From Phycisphaeraceae bacterium (lineage in GTDB: Bacteria > Planctomycetota > Phycisphaerae > Phycisphaerales > UBA1924): a stretch of DNA of 64,000 nt. Positions 51,378 to 59,914 of the stretch are shown here, in pieces. Under the pieces are notes generated by a model, which was not told the origin of the DNA, did no database searches, and saw only the letters and a program-made list of their open reading frames with translations. Every line of letters begins with the position of its first letter. The stretch's first letter is position 1. Location of the stretch: positions 24,460 through 88,459 of the forward strand of contig JACKHA010000011.1 of assembly GCA_020639215.1 (NCBI GenBank), read 5' to 3'. A program made the translations under genes and the position numbers.

Positions 51378-52235
51378 ATGGCCGAGCACGAAGAACACGA
51401 CAGCCATGGGCACTCCGGCGGGCACGGCGGGGGTGGGCACGGCCCTGGCGGGGGGCACGAGGAAGGCGAGCACGAGGGCGCGCCGGAGTGGCTCATCTCG
51501 TTCGCGGACAACGTGACGCTCATGATGGCCTTCTTCGTGATCCTCCTGGCGATGAATCTGAAAGAGCCGACCGCCGGCGGCATCGGGGGCAAGGAGGACC
51601 ACGGCGGGGCGCCCACGGTGGCCAATCTCGATCTGGCCCTATCGATCCGCCAAGCATTCAACAACCCGGTCAACATCAACTCGACCAACCCGATGGAAGC
51701 GGCGCTCGTCCGGCGGATGCGCGAGCGTACGGGCCAGACCGGCAACGCGGTCCAGGACGGGCCGGCGGGCGACTTCGACTCGGTCCAGGCCCAGGCCCCG
51801 ACGGACTACTACGTCCCCAGCGGGATCGTCCACTTCGCGTTCGGCTCTTCGGCGCTGTCGGCGGTCGGGCATGACGAGGCCGAGCACGTCGCCCATGAGG
51901 TGCGGGACCTGACGTACATCATCGAGGTCCGCGGGCACGCGAGCCCGTACGAGGTGTTCCGCAACGAGCGGGAGGGGATGCACCTCTCGTTCGAGCGGGC
52001 TCTGGCGGTGGCCGAGGCCCTGGTCGGCGCGGGCATCCCGTGGGACAACCTGCACGTTGTGGCGGTGAGCGACGGGGTGCCGCTGGGCGATCGGGCGGCG
52101 ACCCGCGAGGAGGGCGAGCGCCAGCAGGTGGTCGAAGTGATTACGACCGGGCAGAGGGTCCGGGAGGGCGTGGGCGGCGAGGCGCGGATTGCGCCGGGGT
52201 CCATGCCGTCACCCTCGGGTCCGTCGGGGCACTAG
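51378..52235 (+). CDS. motB: Flagellar motor protein MotB with His-rich N-terminal tail
   Basis: A 285-residue protein: a cytoplasmic N-tail (1-36) unusually rich in His, Gly and Glu, a single membrane helix WLISFADNVTLMMAFFVILL with the ion-binding aspartate in FAD, and a C-terminal OmpA-like peptidoglycan-binding domain (about 145-250) containing RGHASPYEVFRNEREGMHLS. It anchors the MotA stator to the cell wall. The His-rich tail, absent in typical MotB, could bind metal ions; this is inference. It is translated from ATG 51378, in one unit with motA. Confidence 0.88.
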   Translation: MAEHEEHDSHGHSGGHGGGGHGPGGGHEEGEHEGAPEWLISFADNVTLMMAFFVILLAMNLKEPTAGGIGGKEDHGGAPTVANLDLALSIRQAFNNPVNINSTNPMEAALVRRMRERTGQTGNAVQDGPAGDFDSVQAQAPTDYYVPSGIVHFAFGSSALSAVGHDEAEHVAHEVRDLTYIIEVRGHASPYEVFRNEREGMHLSFERALAVAEALVGAGIPWDNLHVVAVSDGVPLGDRAATREEGERQQVVEVITTGQRVREGVGGEARIAPGSMPSPSGPSGH

Positions 52236-52332
52236 GCGGGCGGGTCGGCGCGGTCGGGCCCATCGGAGCAGAGGGCCGACAAGCGGGTTTCGCGCCGATA
52301 CCCTACGGGCGTCCCGAAAGGAGCCCGCGGCC

Positions 52333-52914
52333 ATGCCCGAGGTGAAGGTTCTCGCGTTCGCCGGCAGCGCCCGGCGTGAGTCGATCAACACGAAGCTGCT
52401 GCGCGTGGCGGCGGAGGGCGTCACGGCCGGCGGCGGCACGCTCACGCTCGTGGACATGCGCGACTACCCGATGCCGCTGTACGACGGTGATCTGGAGGAG
52501 CAGTCGGGGATTCCGGATCGGGCCCGGGCGTTCAAGCAGCTGCTCATCGAGCACCACGGGTTCCTGATCGCGTGTCCGGAGTACAACTCCTCGTTCACGC
52601 CGCTGCTCAAGAACGCGATCGACTGGGCCAGCCGCCCGGAGGCGAACCAGGCGCCGCTGGCGGCGTTCGCCGGCAAGGTCGCGGGCCTGGTGTCTGCGTC
52701 CGCGGGGGCGATGGGGGGCTACCGCGGCTTGCAGCAGGTCCGCTACGTGCTGGGCAACATCCGGACCATTGTCCTGCCCGAGATGTACGCCCTGGGCGGG
52801 GCCGACCAGGCGTTCGACGAGCGGGGCGCGATGAAGGACGCGAAAAAGGCGGAGATGGCCCGGAGCGTCGGGCGGAACGTGGTGGAGACGGCGCGGAGGC
52901 TGGCGTCGGCCTGA
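52333..52914 (+). CDS. NAD(P)H-dependent FMN reductase family protein
   Basis: A 193-residue flavodoxin-fold enzyme with the FMN-phosphate loop FAGSARRESINTKLL at the N-terminus and PEYNSSFTPLLKNAIDW, the most conserved segment of the family (about residues 76-93). It reduces free FMN, quinones or azo compounds with NAD(P)H in the cytoplasm. AAAGGAG lies upstream of ATG 52333. It is transcribed in the same direction as the mot genes but is probably independent. Confidence 0.92.
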   Translation: MPEVKVLAFAGSARRESINTKLLRVAAEGVTAGGGTLTLVDMRDYPMPLYDGDLEEQSGIPDRARAFKQLLIEHHGFLIACPEYNSSFTPLLKNAIDWASRPEANQAPLAAFAGKVAGLVSASAGAMGGYRGLQQVRYVLGNIRTIVLPEMYALGGADQAFDERGAMKDAKKAEMARSVGRNVVETARRLASA

Positions 52915-52976
52915 CGGGCCTGGCCCGAGTCGGTGAGGGCAGAACGTGGCCACTCCTTTCGCGGTTCCGATCGTGG

Positions 52977-53231
52977 TCACTTCCCGCGAGGCGGTCGCCT
53001 TCTTGGCGCCTTCTTCTTGTGCCCGTTGTCCAGCGTCTCGAGCGCGGTGATGTGGAGGTACGACACCATCACCGAGCGGTCGGAATCGGGCAGCGCGATG
53101 AACAGGCGGCTCTTCATGAGGGCCGCCATGTGCGGGTTGAGAACGTCGTAGTGTTGCCCGCCGCTCGTCCACACCCGGAACGCCTGGAACGGACCGCGGT
53201 CGAGCGCGTCGATGAGTGCGTCGCTGGTCAT
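52977..53231 (-). CDS. Small hypothetical protein of a planctomycete-type family
   Basis: An 84-residue protein: MTSDALIDALDRGPFQAFRVWTSGG then YDVLNPHMAAL and a strongly basic C-terminus (HKKKAPRRRPPRGK). The layout PFxxFRVxxxxGxxYxVxxPxxAAL is familiar from many short planctomycete proteins of unknown function. ATG 53231 lies 5 nt after a TACGAT box (53237-53242) and has no Shine-Dalgarno. It sits between the flavin reductase and the receiver-domain regulator. Confidence 0.65.
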   Translation of the reverse strand: MTSDALIDALDRGPFQAFRVWTSGGQHYDVLNPHMAALMKSRLFIALPDSDRSVMVSYLHITALETLDNGHKKKAPRRRPPRGK

Positions 53232-53236
53232 GGACG

Positions 53237-53242
53237 ATCGTA
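53237..53242 (-). promoter_or_regulatory. Putative -10 box next to small ORF start
   Basis: TACGAT on the minus strand ends 5 nt before ATG 53231. Confidence 0.35.
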
Positions 53243-53286
53243 CGTCGGTGCGGCTCACACGACGCGCGTGGCACCGAGAAGGGCGT

Positions 53287-55023
53287 TCAGGTGGCCTGTT
53301 TCCCGTCGCCCCCGAGGGCTTTGCGCACCTCGTCCACGAGGCGCTCGACCTGGAACGGCTTGAACAGCACGCTCTGGAGGCCCTCCTGGCTGGCGCGGAC
53401 GATGGAGTGGTGCGGGTCGTATCCGAAGCCGGTCATGAGGATCACGGGGGCGGTGGGGCAGGCGACCCGGGCGGCGGCGAAGACCTCGTACCCGTTGTGG
53501 TCGGGCATCTTGATGTCGGACAGGACGAGCTCGAACCCGTCGATCTCGCCCGCGCCGGCCTTTTCGAGCAGGGTGATGGCCTCGCCGCCGCTGCCGGCGA
53601 TTGAGACGCGGCAGCCGCGGTTGGTGAGCACGTCGGCGATGATGCGGCGGATTTTTTCCTCGTTGTCGGCGATGAGCACGCGTCGCCCGACCAGGGCCGG
53701 GTCTTTTTCCCGGGCCGCCAGGGCGCGGTCCACGCCGAGGAGTGTCTGGGGCCCGGTCGCGCACTCGCGCACGCGGGTGCGGATCGACTCGACGTCGGCC
53801 CGGATCCGTGCGACGTGGCTGGCCATCTCCGGGGCGGCGGTGGCGGCCTGGTCGAGCCACTGGATCTCGCCGAACAGATCGGCGAGCGGCTCGTCGAGTT
53901 CGCCCTCGACGCGCCCGGTCACGCTCTGGTTGACCGCGGACCGCTCGACGATCAGGAGGTCGAGCATGTGCAGGGCCACCGCGACGTGGCGGGAAAAGAT
54001 CTCGAGGAACTGCAGGTCCTCGTCGGTGTAGGCCGACGGTTGCTTCGATTCGAGCTGCATCACGCCCAGGAGGCGGTCGTGGAGCATGAGGGGCACGGTC
54101 AAGGACGAGCGGGCGTCCTCGCTGGAATAGACGGCGTTCTCATCGAGGCGGCAGTCTCGGCACAGGTAGGGCGTGCCCGTGGCCGCGACACGCCCCAGGA
54201 TCCCGCTCCCCTCCGGCTCGGCGTAGCACTCCGTTTCGCGGGTCGGCTGGGCGTCGCTGGACATGACGACTTCGAGGCGACGGCTGGCCTCGTCGATCAG
54301 GCGGATGACCAGGCGGTCGAACGCCAGCAGGTCCGCCGTGTGGTGGACGATCTTCTGCTCGAGGGTCGAGAGGCGCTCGACCACGTTTTTCTTGCGGATG
54401 GCGTCGGCCTCGATGCGGACCAGCTCGGCCCCGGCCCTGCTGATGGCGTCCATCTTCGCCTTGATCCGGGACGCGGCGGTCACGTCGCGCACGACGACCG
54501 CCAGACGCTCGACGCGCGAGCCCTCGGTCGTTCCGGCGGCGATTACAGGGGAGACGAACACCTCGTAGACCCGCTCGGCGGCCGCTCCCTTGGCGCTGCC
54601 GGAGACGAGCTCGAACTTGCACGAGGCGGGCGCCGGGGCGCCCGCGCCGCCCGCGGTCGGGTGGTCGCGCAGCCACGCGGACGACTCGATGCACACGCCG
54701 GCCATGCCGCGCCGGATCTCCTCGGGCAGCGAGTCGTAGAAGCGGTTCGACCACAGGACGCGTCCGTCGCCGCTTGCCAGGCACACGCCCTCGCCGATCG
54801 AGTCGAGCAGAACCTGGGACAGCGGCACGCCGCCGAGTGTCCGCACCGCGGGCAGGGCGTCGGCGTCGACCAGGACGGCATCGACGCCGTCCCCCCCGAT
54901 CGGGGCGTCGGCGGCGTGGTCGGTGACCACGTCGTACCGGTCGGAGAGCGCGTACCGGGCATCGTCGGGCTTCACGTGGCGCCCACGGAGGATCAACAGC
55001 TTGGGTCGATCGACATCGCTCAT
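53287..55023 (-). CDS. PAS/GAF signalling protein with C-terminal receiver domain
   Basis: A 578-residue soluble regulator. Residues 1-60 look like a degenerate receiver (LLILRGRHVKPDDARYAL, DAVLVDAD). A PAS domain follows (about 70-180: VLLDSIGEGVCLASGDGRVLWSN), then a helical linker, a GAF domain (about 235-360: LLAFDRLVIRLID, SLTVPLMLHDRLLGVMQLES), another helical segment (360-440), and a true receiver domain (about 445-570) with VLIADNEEKI, the phospho-acceptor LVLSDIKMPDHNGYE and the lysine in VLFKPFQ. No histidine-kinase ATPase, output DNA-binding or GGDEF domain is visible, so it may be a phosphate sink or scaffold for another kinase. Confidence 0.82.
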   Translation of the reverse strand: MSDVDRPKLLILRGRHVKPDDARYALSDRYDVVTDHAADAPIGGDGVDAVLVDADALPAVRTLGGVPLSQVLLDSIGEGVCLASGDGRVLWSNRFYDSLPEEIRRGMAGVCIESSAWLRDHPTAGGAGAPAPASCKFELVSGSAKGAAAERVYEVFVSPVIAAGTTEGSRVERLAVVVRDVTAASRIKAKMDAISRAGAELVRIEADAIRKKNVVERLSTLEQKIVHHTADLLAFDRLVIRLIDEASRRLEVVMSSDAQPTRETECYAEPEGSGILGRVAATGTPYLCRDCRLDENAVYSSEDARSSLTVPLMLHDRLLGVMQLESKQPSAYTDEDLQFLEIFSRHVAVALHMLDLLIVERSAVNQSVTGRVEGELDEPLADLFGEIQWLDQAATAAPEMASHVARIRADVESIRTRVRECATGPQTLLGVDRALAAREKDPALVGRRVLIADNEEKIRRIIADVLTNRGCRVSIAGSGGEAITLLEKAGAGEIDGFELVLSDIKMPDHNGYEVFAAARVACPTAPVILMTGFGYDPHHSIVRASQEGLQSVLFKPFQVERLVDEVRKALGGDGKQAT

Positions 55024-55162
55024 GGATTCGGACGCCCCCGCGCCCCGGGGCGTCCCCGCGCAACGATCCTACGCACGAGGCGTCGCCAACACTTCCGCCC
55101 CGCGATCCGGGTTCTGGGTACTCCGCGTGGCGGACCGGGGCGGTTCCAGGGTTCTGGCGCAC

Positions 55163-55193
55163 TTGACATCGGCACGTGTTGAGGCGGTACTGT
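55163..55193 (+). promoter_or_regulatory. Promoter of the ABC/GldG-like operon
   Basis: A consensus TTGACA (55163-55168) is followed by TACTGT (55188-55193, spacer 19) or GGTACT (spacer 17). The box ends 7 nt before ATG 55201, giving an essentially leaderless transcript. Confidence 0.5.
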
Positions 55194-55200
55194 GGTGCCC

Positions 55201-56127
55201 ATGATCTCGGTCCGGGAAGTCCACAAGTCGTTCGGGCGGGTCCGGGCGGTCCGGGGGGTCTCGTTCGACCTGGAGCCGGGGCGGGTCGCCGGGCTGCTGG
55301 GGCCGAACGGGGCGGGCAAGTCGACCACGATCCGGATGATCACGGGGTTCCTGCCCCCGGACCGGGGCGGGATCGAGGTCTGCGGGCACGACACCATCTC
55401 CGGGTCAATCGAGGCCCGGCGCCAGATCGGCTATCTGCCCGAGTCGGCCCCGCTGTACACCGAGATGAGCGTGCAGGGGTACCTGGACCACCGGGCGTGC
55501 CTGTGGCGGATGGCTCGTGCGGATCGGCGGCGGGCGATCGACCGCTGCATCGATCGCTGCGAGCTGCGGACGGTTCGGCGCCGGCGCGTCGGGCATCTCT
55601 CGAAGGGGTTCCGCCAGCGCGTCGGGCTGGCGGCGGCCATGCTGCACGACCCGAAGGTGCTGATCCTGGACGAGCCGTCCAACGGGCTGGACCCGACGCA
55701 GATCGTGCATACGCGGCGTCTGGTGCGCGACCTGGCGGAGGGGCGGACGGTGCTGGTGTCGAGCCACATCCTGGCGGAGGTCGAGCGGACGTGCGACCGG
55801 GTGATCGTGATCGCGGGTGGCGAGGTGCGTGCGGACGGCCCGCCGGGGGATTTGTCGAGGGGGCGGGTGAAGCCCGCGTGCGTGGTGGAGTTCAAGGCGG
55901 CGTCGCCCGCGTGGCTCGAGCGAGTCGTCCCGGAGGCGACGGTGACGCTCTCTTCGTTGCCCGACGCCTGGACTCGGGCCCGCGTCGAGGGCGCGGGTGA
56001 CATCCGCGAGCCCGTCGCTGCCGCCGCGGTCGGCGCGGGCGTGGCGTTGCGCGAGCTGCACCTGGAAACCACGTCGCTCGAGCGGCTGTTCATCGACCTG
56101 ATCGAAGATACTGGCGGGAAGCCATGA
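55201..56127 (+). CDS. ABC transporter ATP-binding protein
   Basis: A 308-residue ATPase with Walker A GPNGAGKSTTIRM, Q-loop region GYLPESAPLY, signature HLSKGFRQRVGLA, Walker B KVLILDEPSNGLDP and the switch histidine in VSSHIL. The C-terminal about 80 residues form the extra domain seen in GldA/NatA-type proteins. With the permease and the GldG-like protein downstream it forms an ABC-2 export-type system related to the gliding-motility GldA-F-G set. ATG 55201 is preferred over GTG 55192. Confidence 0.92.
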   Translation: MISVREVHKSFGRVRAVRGVSFDLEPGRVAGLLGPNGAGKSTTIRMITGFLPPDRGGIEVCGHDTISGSIEARRQIGYLPESAPLYTEMSVQGYLDHRACLWRMARADRRRAIDRCIDRCELRTVRRRRVGHLSKGFRQRVGLAAAMLHDPKVLILDEPSNGLDPTQIVHTRRLVRDLAEGRTVLVSSHILAEVERTCDRVIVIAGGEVRADGPPGDLSRGRVKPACVVEFKAASPAWLERVVPEATVTLSSLPDAWTRARVEGAGDIREPVAAAAVGAGVALRELHLETTSLERLFIDLIEDTGGKP

Positions 56128-56266
56128 ACACAGAGCCACAGAGCCACAGAGCCGAACCAGACCGCATCGTTCAATCCGGTTTGAATCGAGCCACCCGCCG
56201 AGCACCCCGCTTCAAGTCCGTTTCGACTCCGTCTTCACTTCTCTGTGTTTCTGTGCCTCTGTCTTG
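56127..56266. repeat. Inverted arms of CCACAGAG-type repeats inside the operon
   Basis: Tandem CACAGAGC units (56127-56153) are mirrored by CTCTGTGTTTCTGTGCC (about 56240-56266), about 85 bp apart, between the ATPase and permease genes. The transcript could fold into a long hairpin here. Confidence 0.65.
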
Positions 56267-56272
56267 AACACC

Positions 56273-56995
56273 ATGCCACTGCCCCTCACCATCGCCGCCC
56301 GCGAGTACGCCGCGCTGTTCCGCCTGCCCGTCGGGTGGATCGTGATCGCGCTGTACCTGTTCCTTTCGGGCGTGGTGTTCCTCGTCGGGTCGCTGGCGCC
56401 CGGGTCGGCGGCCACGCTCCGGACGTTCTTCGGGGTGTCGACGTTCCTGCTCCTGCCGGTGTGCCCGGCGATCACGATGCGTCTGCTGGCCGACGAGCTC
56501 CGCTCGGGGACGATGGAGTCGCTGATGACGGCCCCGGTGCCGGACCTGGCGATCGTGCTGGGCAAGTACGTGGCCGCGGTCGCGTTTCTGGGCACGATGC
56601 TCGTGCCCACGCTGGCGTTCCCGGCGATTCTCTTCTACGCCAGCGACCCGGCGCCGGACGTCGGCCCCATCGCCGCCGGCTACCTCTCGCTCATCCTGAC
56701 CGGCTGCCTCTACCTGGCCCTGGGGACGCTGGCCTCGGCCCTGACCAGCAGCCAGACCCTTGCCTTCCTCGGCACGTTCATGACCATCCTGGCCATCCTG
56801 CTGGTCTCGTCCGTCGCCGCCGACCAGGTGCCCGAGCCGTGGGGCGACGCGCTGCGGTCGCTCTCGATCTCGGCCCGCGTGACGGACTTTGCGCGCGGCG
56901 TGATCGATTCGGCCCACGTCGTGTTCTTCCTCTCGGCCTCCGCGTTCGTGCTCATGCTCACCCACGTGGCCGTTGAGAGCCGGAGGTGGCGATGA
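56273..56995 (+). CDS. ABC-2 type permease (GldF-like)
   Basis: A 240-residue membrane protein with six predicted helices (about 16-38, 45-70, 95-120, 128-155, 160-180 and 208-228) and the cytoplasmic segment ADELRSGTMESLMTAPV, characteristic of ABC-2/GldF permeases (E.R.GT.E.L...P). It partners the ATPase upstream. Its stop overlaps the start of the GldG-like gene as ATGA at 56992-56995, so the two are translationally coupled. ATG 56273 is used; an in-frame TTG at 56264 is less likely. Confidence 0.9.
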   Translation: MPLPLTIAAREYAALFRLPVGWIVIALYLFLSGVVFLVGSLAPGSAATLRTFFGVSTFLLLPVCPAITMRLLADELRSGTMESLMTAPVPDLAIVLGKYVAAVAFLGTMLVPTLAFPAILFYASDPAPDVGPIAAGYLSLILTGCLYLALGTLASALTSSQTLAFLGTFMTILAILLVSSVAADQVPEPWGDALRSLSISARVTDFARGVIDSAHVVFFLSASAFVLMLTHVAVESRRWR

Positions 56996-59259
56996 GCACC
57001 AGGCAACCCAGCGAAGCGGGGGGGACGGGCAATCAGAGGGGGACGGGCTTTCCAGCCCGTCCTTCCGCCCGCTCCGCCTCCACCCGCCGCCTCCTCTACG
57101 GCCTCTCCGCCGGTGCCATCGTCGCATTCGCCCTCATCTGGACCGCCCTGGCCAACCTCATCGCTTTGGACCCGCGCCTCCGCGTCGTGGCCGACGTCAC
57201 CGCCACCGGCGAGCACCGCCTCGCCCCGCGCACCCGGGCGGTGCTCGACTCGCTCGAGCCCGGCTACGAGGTCGCCATCGCCGGGGCCGCGTCCGCCGAT
57301 CGCCAGGTCCGCACGCGTGTCGCGGACGTGCTCGACGCCATGGCCCGGACCGGACGCGTGCAGGTGACGTGGATCGATGACCCGGCGGGCCAGGAATACA
57401 CCGACCTGCTCGAGCGCCTGGTGGCGCGAGATCGACCGGCCCTCGACGGCGCCTCCCAGAGCCTCGGCGAGGCCGCGGATGAACTCGAACGCGGCGCGGC
57501 CCTGCTCGACCGCCTCGACGAGGGCCTCCGCGACACGCAGGCCGCCATCGTCGCGGCTGCCGACGCGAACACGCCCGCGAATGCCGCGGCCCGCCAGCGT
57601 CTGGCCGAGTACGCGGGCGTCGCCCGCGCGCTGGCCTCTGACACGCGCACGGCCGCGGGCGCGATCCGAACCGACTTGGGCGCCGCCGGCGGGCTGAACG
57701 TCCCGCCGATCGACACCGCCACCATGGTCGCGCGGCGTGTTTTGGCCCGCCTGGCGAGCGAGCTGCAGACGCTCTCGACGGCCCTGGGCGACATGGCCGC
57801 GGTGCCGGACATCGCCGACGCGGCCCGCACGCGGGCCCGTACGTGGTCGGAGCAGGCCCGCATCGGTCGGGCTCCGATCGCCATCGCCGGCGAGCGGGCC
57901 GACGCTATCCGCACGCCCGACATCGTCCGCGTGGCCCGTGTGCTCGAGGGCGTGCAGGCGGTGCTGGTCGTCTCGCCGACGGGCGTGACGGCCGTGGCGT
58001 TCGACACGCTGTTTCCTTCGGCCATCCCCGAGACGGTGGACGGGGCCCGGGCCGACATCGGGGCGCAGGCGGAGGACCTCATCACCTCCGCGCTGGCCTC
58101 GCTGGCCAGCCCGCGGGCGCCGATCGTCGTGGTCGTGCATGCCGAGGACCTGCGCCTGCTCGAGCAGAACGCGATGACGGCCCTGGTCGCGCGTCTGGCG
58201 CTTCGGCGCATCGACGTGCTCGAGTGGCGCATCGTGGCAGAGCCCGAGGCGCCCTCGCTGACGGCCCTCGACCCGACGGCGACCCGCCCGGTCGTGTACG
58301 TCGCCCTGGGCACGTCGAGCGCGTCCGGCTCGAGCGGCCCGTCGGGCCTTTCGGGAGCCGACCGCGTCGCGCGCCTGGGCACCACCCTGCGGCGCCTCGC
58401 CGATCGCGGCGAGCCCATCCTGCTCTCCATCGCTCCTTCCACGCTGCCCGCGTTCGGCGCCGCCGACGAGGCAACCACGTTCCTGAGCCAGTTCGGCCTC
58501 GCCGCCGACTCGGGGCGTCCGCTGCTGACCGAGCGCATCCTCAACGGGCGGCGGTTCGTCGACACCGATCGGGTGGTGCAGTCGGTCGCGTCGCGTGCGC
58601 CGACGCCATCAGCCGGCAGCGACGCAAGCGGTGGGGGAGCGACGACCACCGAGAGCATCGCTTCGAACCCCATCGCCGCCGCCGCCGCCAATCTCGCAAT
58701 CGCTCTGCGATGGGGCGTCGCGCTCGAACGGCGCGACCCGCCCCAGGGCGTGCGCGCCACGGTCACGCCCCTCATCGAAGAAGCCGCCGCCCAAACCTGG
58801 GGCGAGGCCCAGTGGCTCGCGTACTGGCAGGTGCCCGCCGAGCAGCGGGCGCGCGTGCTCCAGCCGCCGACGCCCGACGCGAACCTCGGCGACGACACGA
58901 GCGGTCCGTGGCTGCTCGCCGCCGCGGTCGAGCGGACCGCCCCGTTCCTGGCCCGCCCGCAGCGCCTCGTCGTCGTCGGGGCCAACGGCTGGTTCTTCGA
59001 CGCCATCGCCGCCCGCTCCGAGGTCGTCGGCGGGCGCGTCGTGCCCACGTTCCCCGGCAACAGCGAACTGTTCGAGGCCAGCGTGTACTGGCTGGCCGGG
59101 CAGGAGGACTTCATCGCCCGGTCCGCGGCCGCGGGCTCGGTCGCGACCATTCGCCCGCTGTCGCCGGGCGAGGCCAGCGTGATCCGTTGGCTGGTGCTGG
59201 CGATCCTGCCGCTGGGGACGTTGGGAGTGGGGATCGTGTGGAGGCTGGCACGGGGTTGA
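56992..59259 (+). CDS. GldG-like ABC-system membrane protein
   Basis: A 755-residue protein with an N-terminal membrane helix (about 34-57), a long extracytoplasmic part resembling the auxiliary domain of GldG-type proteins (Ala/Arg-rich helices at 130-300, alpha/beta part at 300-480) and a C-terminal helix (about 730-750). Homologues in gliding bacteria belong to an ABC complex needed for motility or secretion; in planctomycetes the role is unknown. Residues 17-25 (GTGFPARPS) are encoded by a TTTCCA-loop hairpin repeat (57040-57064), so a mobile repeat appears to have become part of the coding sequence. The 3' end also falls within a second repeat array. Confidence 0.8.
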   Translation: MSTRQPSEAGGTGNQRGTGFPARPSARSASTRRLLYGLSAGAIVAFALIWTALANLIALDPRLRVVADVTATGEHRLAPRTRAVLDSLEPGYEVAIAGAASADRQVRTRVADVLDAMARTGRVQVTWIDDPAGQEYTDLLERLVARDRPALDGASQSLGEAADELERGAALLDRLDEGLRDTQAAIVAAADANTPANAAARQRLAEYAGVARALASDTRTAAGAIRTDLGAAGGLNVPPIDTATMVARRVLARLASELQTLSTALGDMAAVPDIADAARTRARTWSEQARIGRAPIAIAGERADAIRTPDIVRVARVLEGVQAVLVVSPTGVTAVAFDTLFPSAIPETVDGARADIGAQAEDLITSALASLASPRAPIVVVVHAEDLRLLEQNAMTALVARLALRRIDVLEWRIVAEPEAPSLTALDPTATRPVVYVALGTSSASGSSGPSGLSGADRVARLGTTLRRLADRGEPILLSIAPSTLPAFGAADEATTFLSQFGLAADSGRPLLTERILNGRRFVDTDRVVQSVASRAPTPSAGSDASGGGATTTESIASNPIAAAAANLAIALRWGVALERRDPPQGVRATVTPLIEEAAAQTWGEAQWLAYWQVPAEQRARVLQPPTPDANLGDDTSGPWLLAAAVERTAPFLARPQRLVVVGANGWFFDAIAARSEVVGGRVVPTFPGNSELFEASVYWLAGQEDFIARSAAAGSVATIRPLSPGEASVIRWLVLAILPLGTLGVGIVWRLARG
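57040..57064 (+). repeat. TTTCCA-loop hairpin inside a coding sequence
   Basis: Third copy of the family found at 2944-3096: GAGGGGG, then stem ACGGGC/GCCCGT around TTTCCA. It lies in frame in the GldG-like gene. Confidence 0.75.
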
Positions 59260-59322
59260 AGCCTTTCGCGGCACAGGTTTCCGACCTATGCGTCCGGGGT
59301 GGCACAGGTTTGAAACCTTTGC
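59242..59322 (+). repeat. Three degenerate GGCACAGG-type units in tandem
   Basis: Units start near 59245, 59270 and 59300, about 27-30 bp apart: GGCTGGCACGGGGTTGAAGCC, split across the stop codon, then GGCACAGG/CCTATG and GGCACAGG/CCTTTG. They are related to the hairpins at 34111-34172 and fill the space between converging genes. Confidence 0.6.
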
Positions 59323-59343
59323 TCGCGGCGCAGCCGCGAACGA

Positions 59344-59838
59344 TCACGCGGAACGGTCCGCTTCTCGCCGGCGCGTCCCCCGCTCGCCGGGCTCGAGCAC
59401 CCTCGCCCCGCACTCGGGGCACACCGCGTCGCGCTCCGTCCGCCCCCGCAGGTCGTACCGGCACGCGTGGCACAGCCCGTCGCGCCGCCCGACCGGCGTC
59501 GCCGGGATCGCCGCGATGAACAGCCCGACCGCGGTCACGAGCACGCCGTACGGGTACAGCAGCACCTGCAGGGCCCGCAGGTAGATCCTGCCGTTGGTCC
59601 ACTCGCTGAGCTTCACGTGCAGCCAGGCGACCAGCACGATCCCCAGCAGCCCGGCGATCGGAGCGGCCCAGGCGCGCCACGACCCCCGCCAGGCAAACGC
59701 CAGCCACCACACCAGCACGCCATAGATCACGAACGCGGCCACGGCTCTTCCAGTCGCCGCCCGCCCCGGCACGCGGATCCCCTCCGCGCCCGCGCGGACC
59801 CCGGCACCGCCAGACTCTACCCCCGTGTCCGCTCGCAC
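59344..59838 (-). CDS. Membrane protein with C-terminal zinc ribbon
   Basis: A 164-residue protein with two or three hydrophobic helices (about 32-50, 57-75 and 90-112) and a C-terminal Cys4 ribbon CHACRYDLRGRTERDAVCPE (Cys pairs CxxC and CPEC, about 122-145). The CxxCxYDLRG ribbon is common in small planctomycete membrane proteins; its function is unknown. Start GTG 59838 is tentative. It converges with the GldG-like gene and diverges from lpdA. Confidence 0.72.
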   Translation of the reverse strand: MRADTGVESGGAGVRAGAEGIRVPGRAATGRAVAAFVIYGVLVWWLAFAWRGSWRAWAAPIAGLLGIVLVAWLHVKLSEWTNGRIYLRALQVLLYPYGVLVTAVGLFIAAIPATPVGRRDGLCHACRYDLRGRTERDAVCPECGARVLEPGERGTRRREADRSA

Positions 59839-59914
59839 GCCCCATCCGGATGCACCGAACCACCCAAACCCCCTCCCCTATACTCCCGCCCGCTACCTCT
59901 GAAAGGACTCTCCA

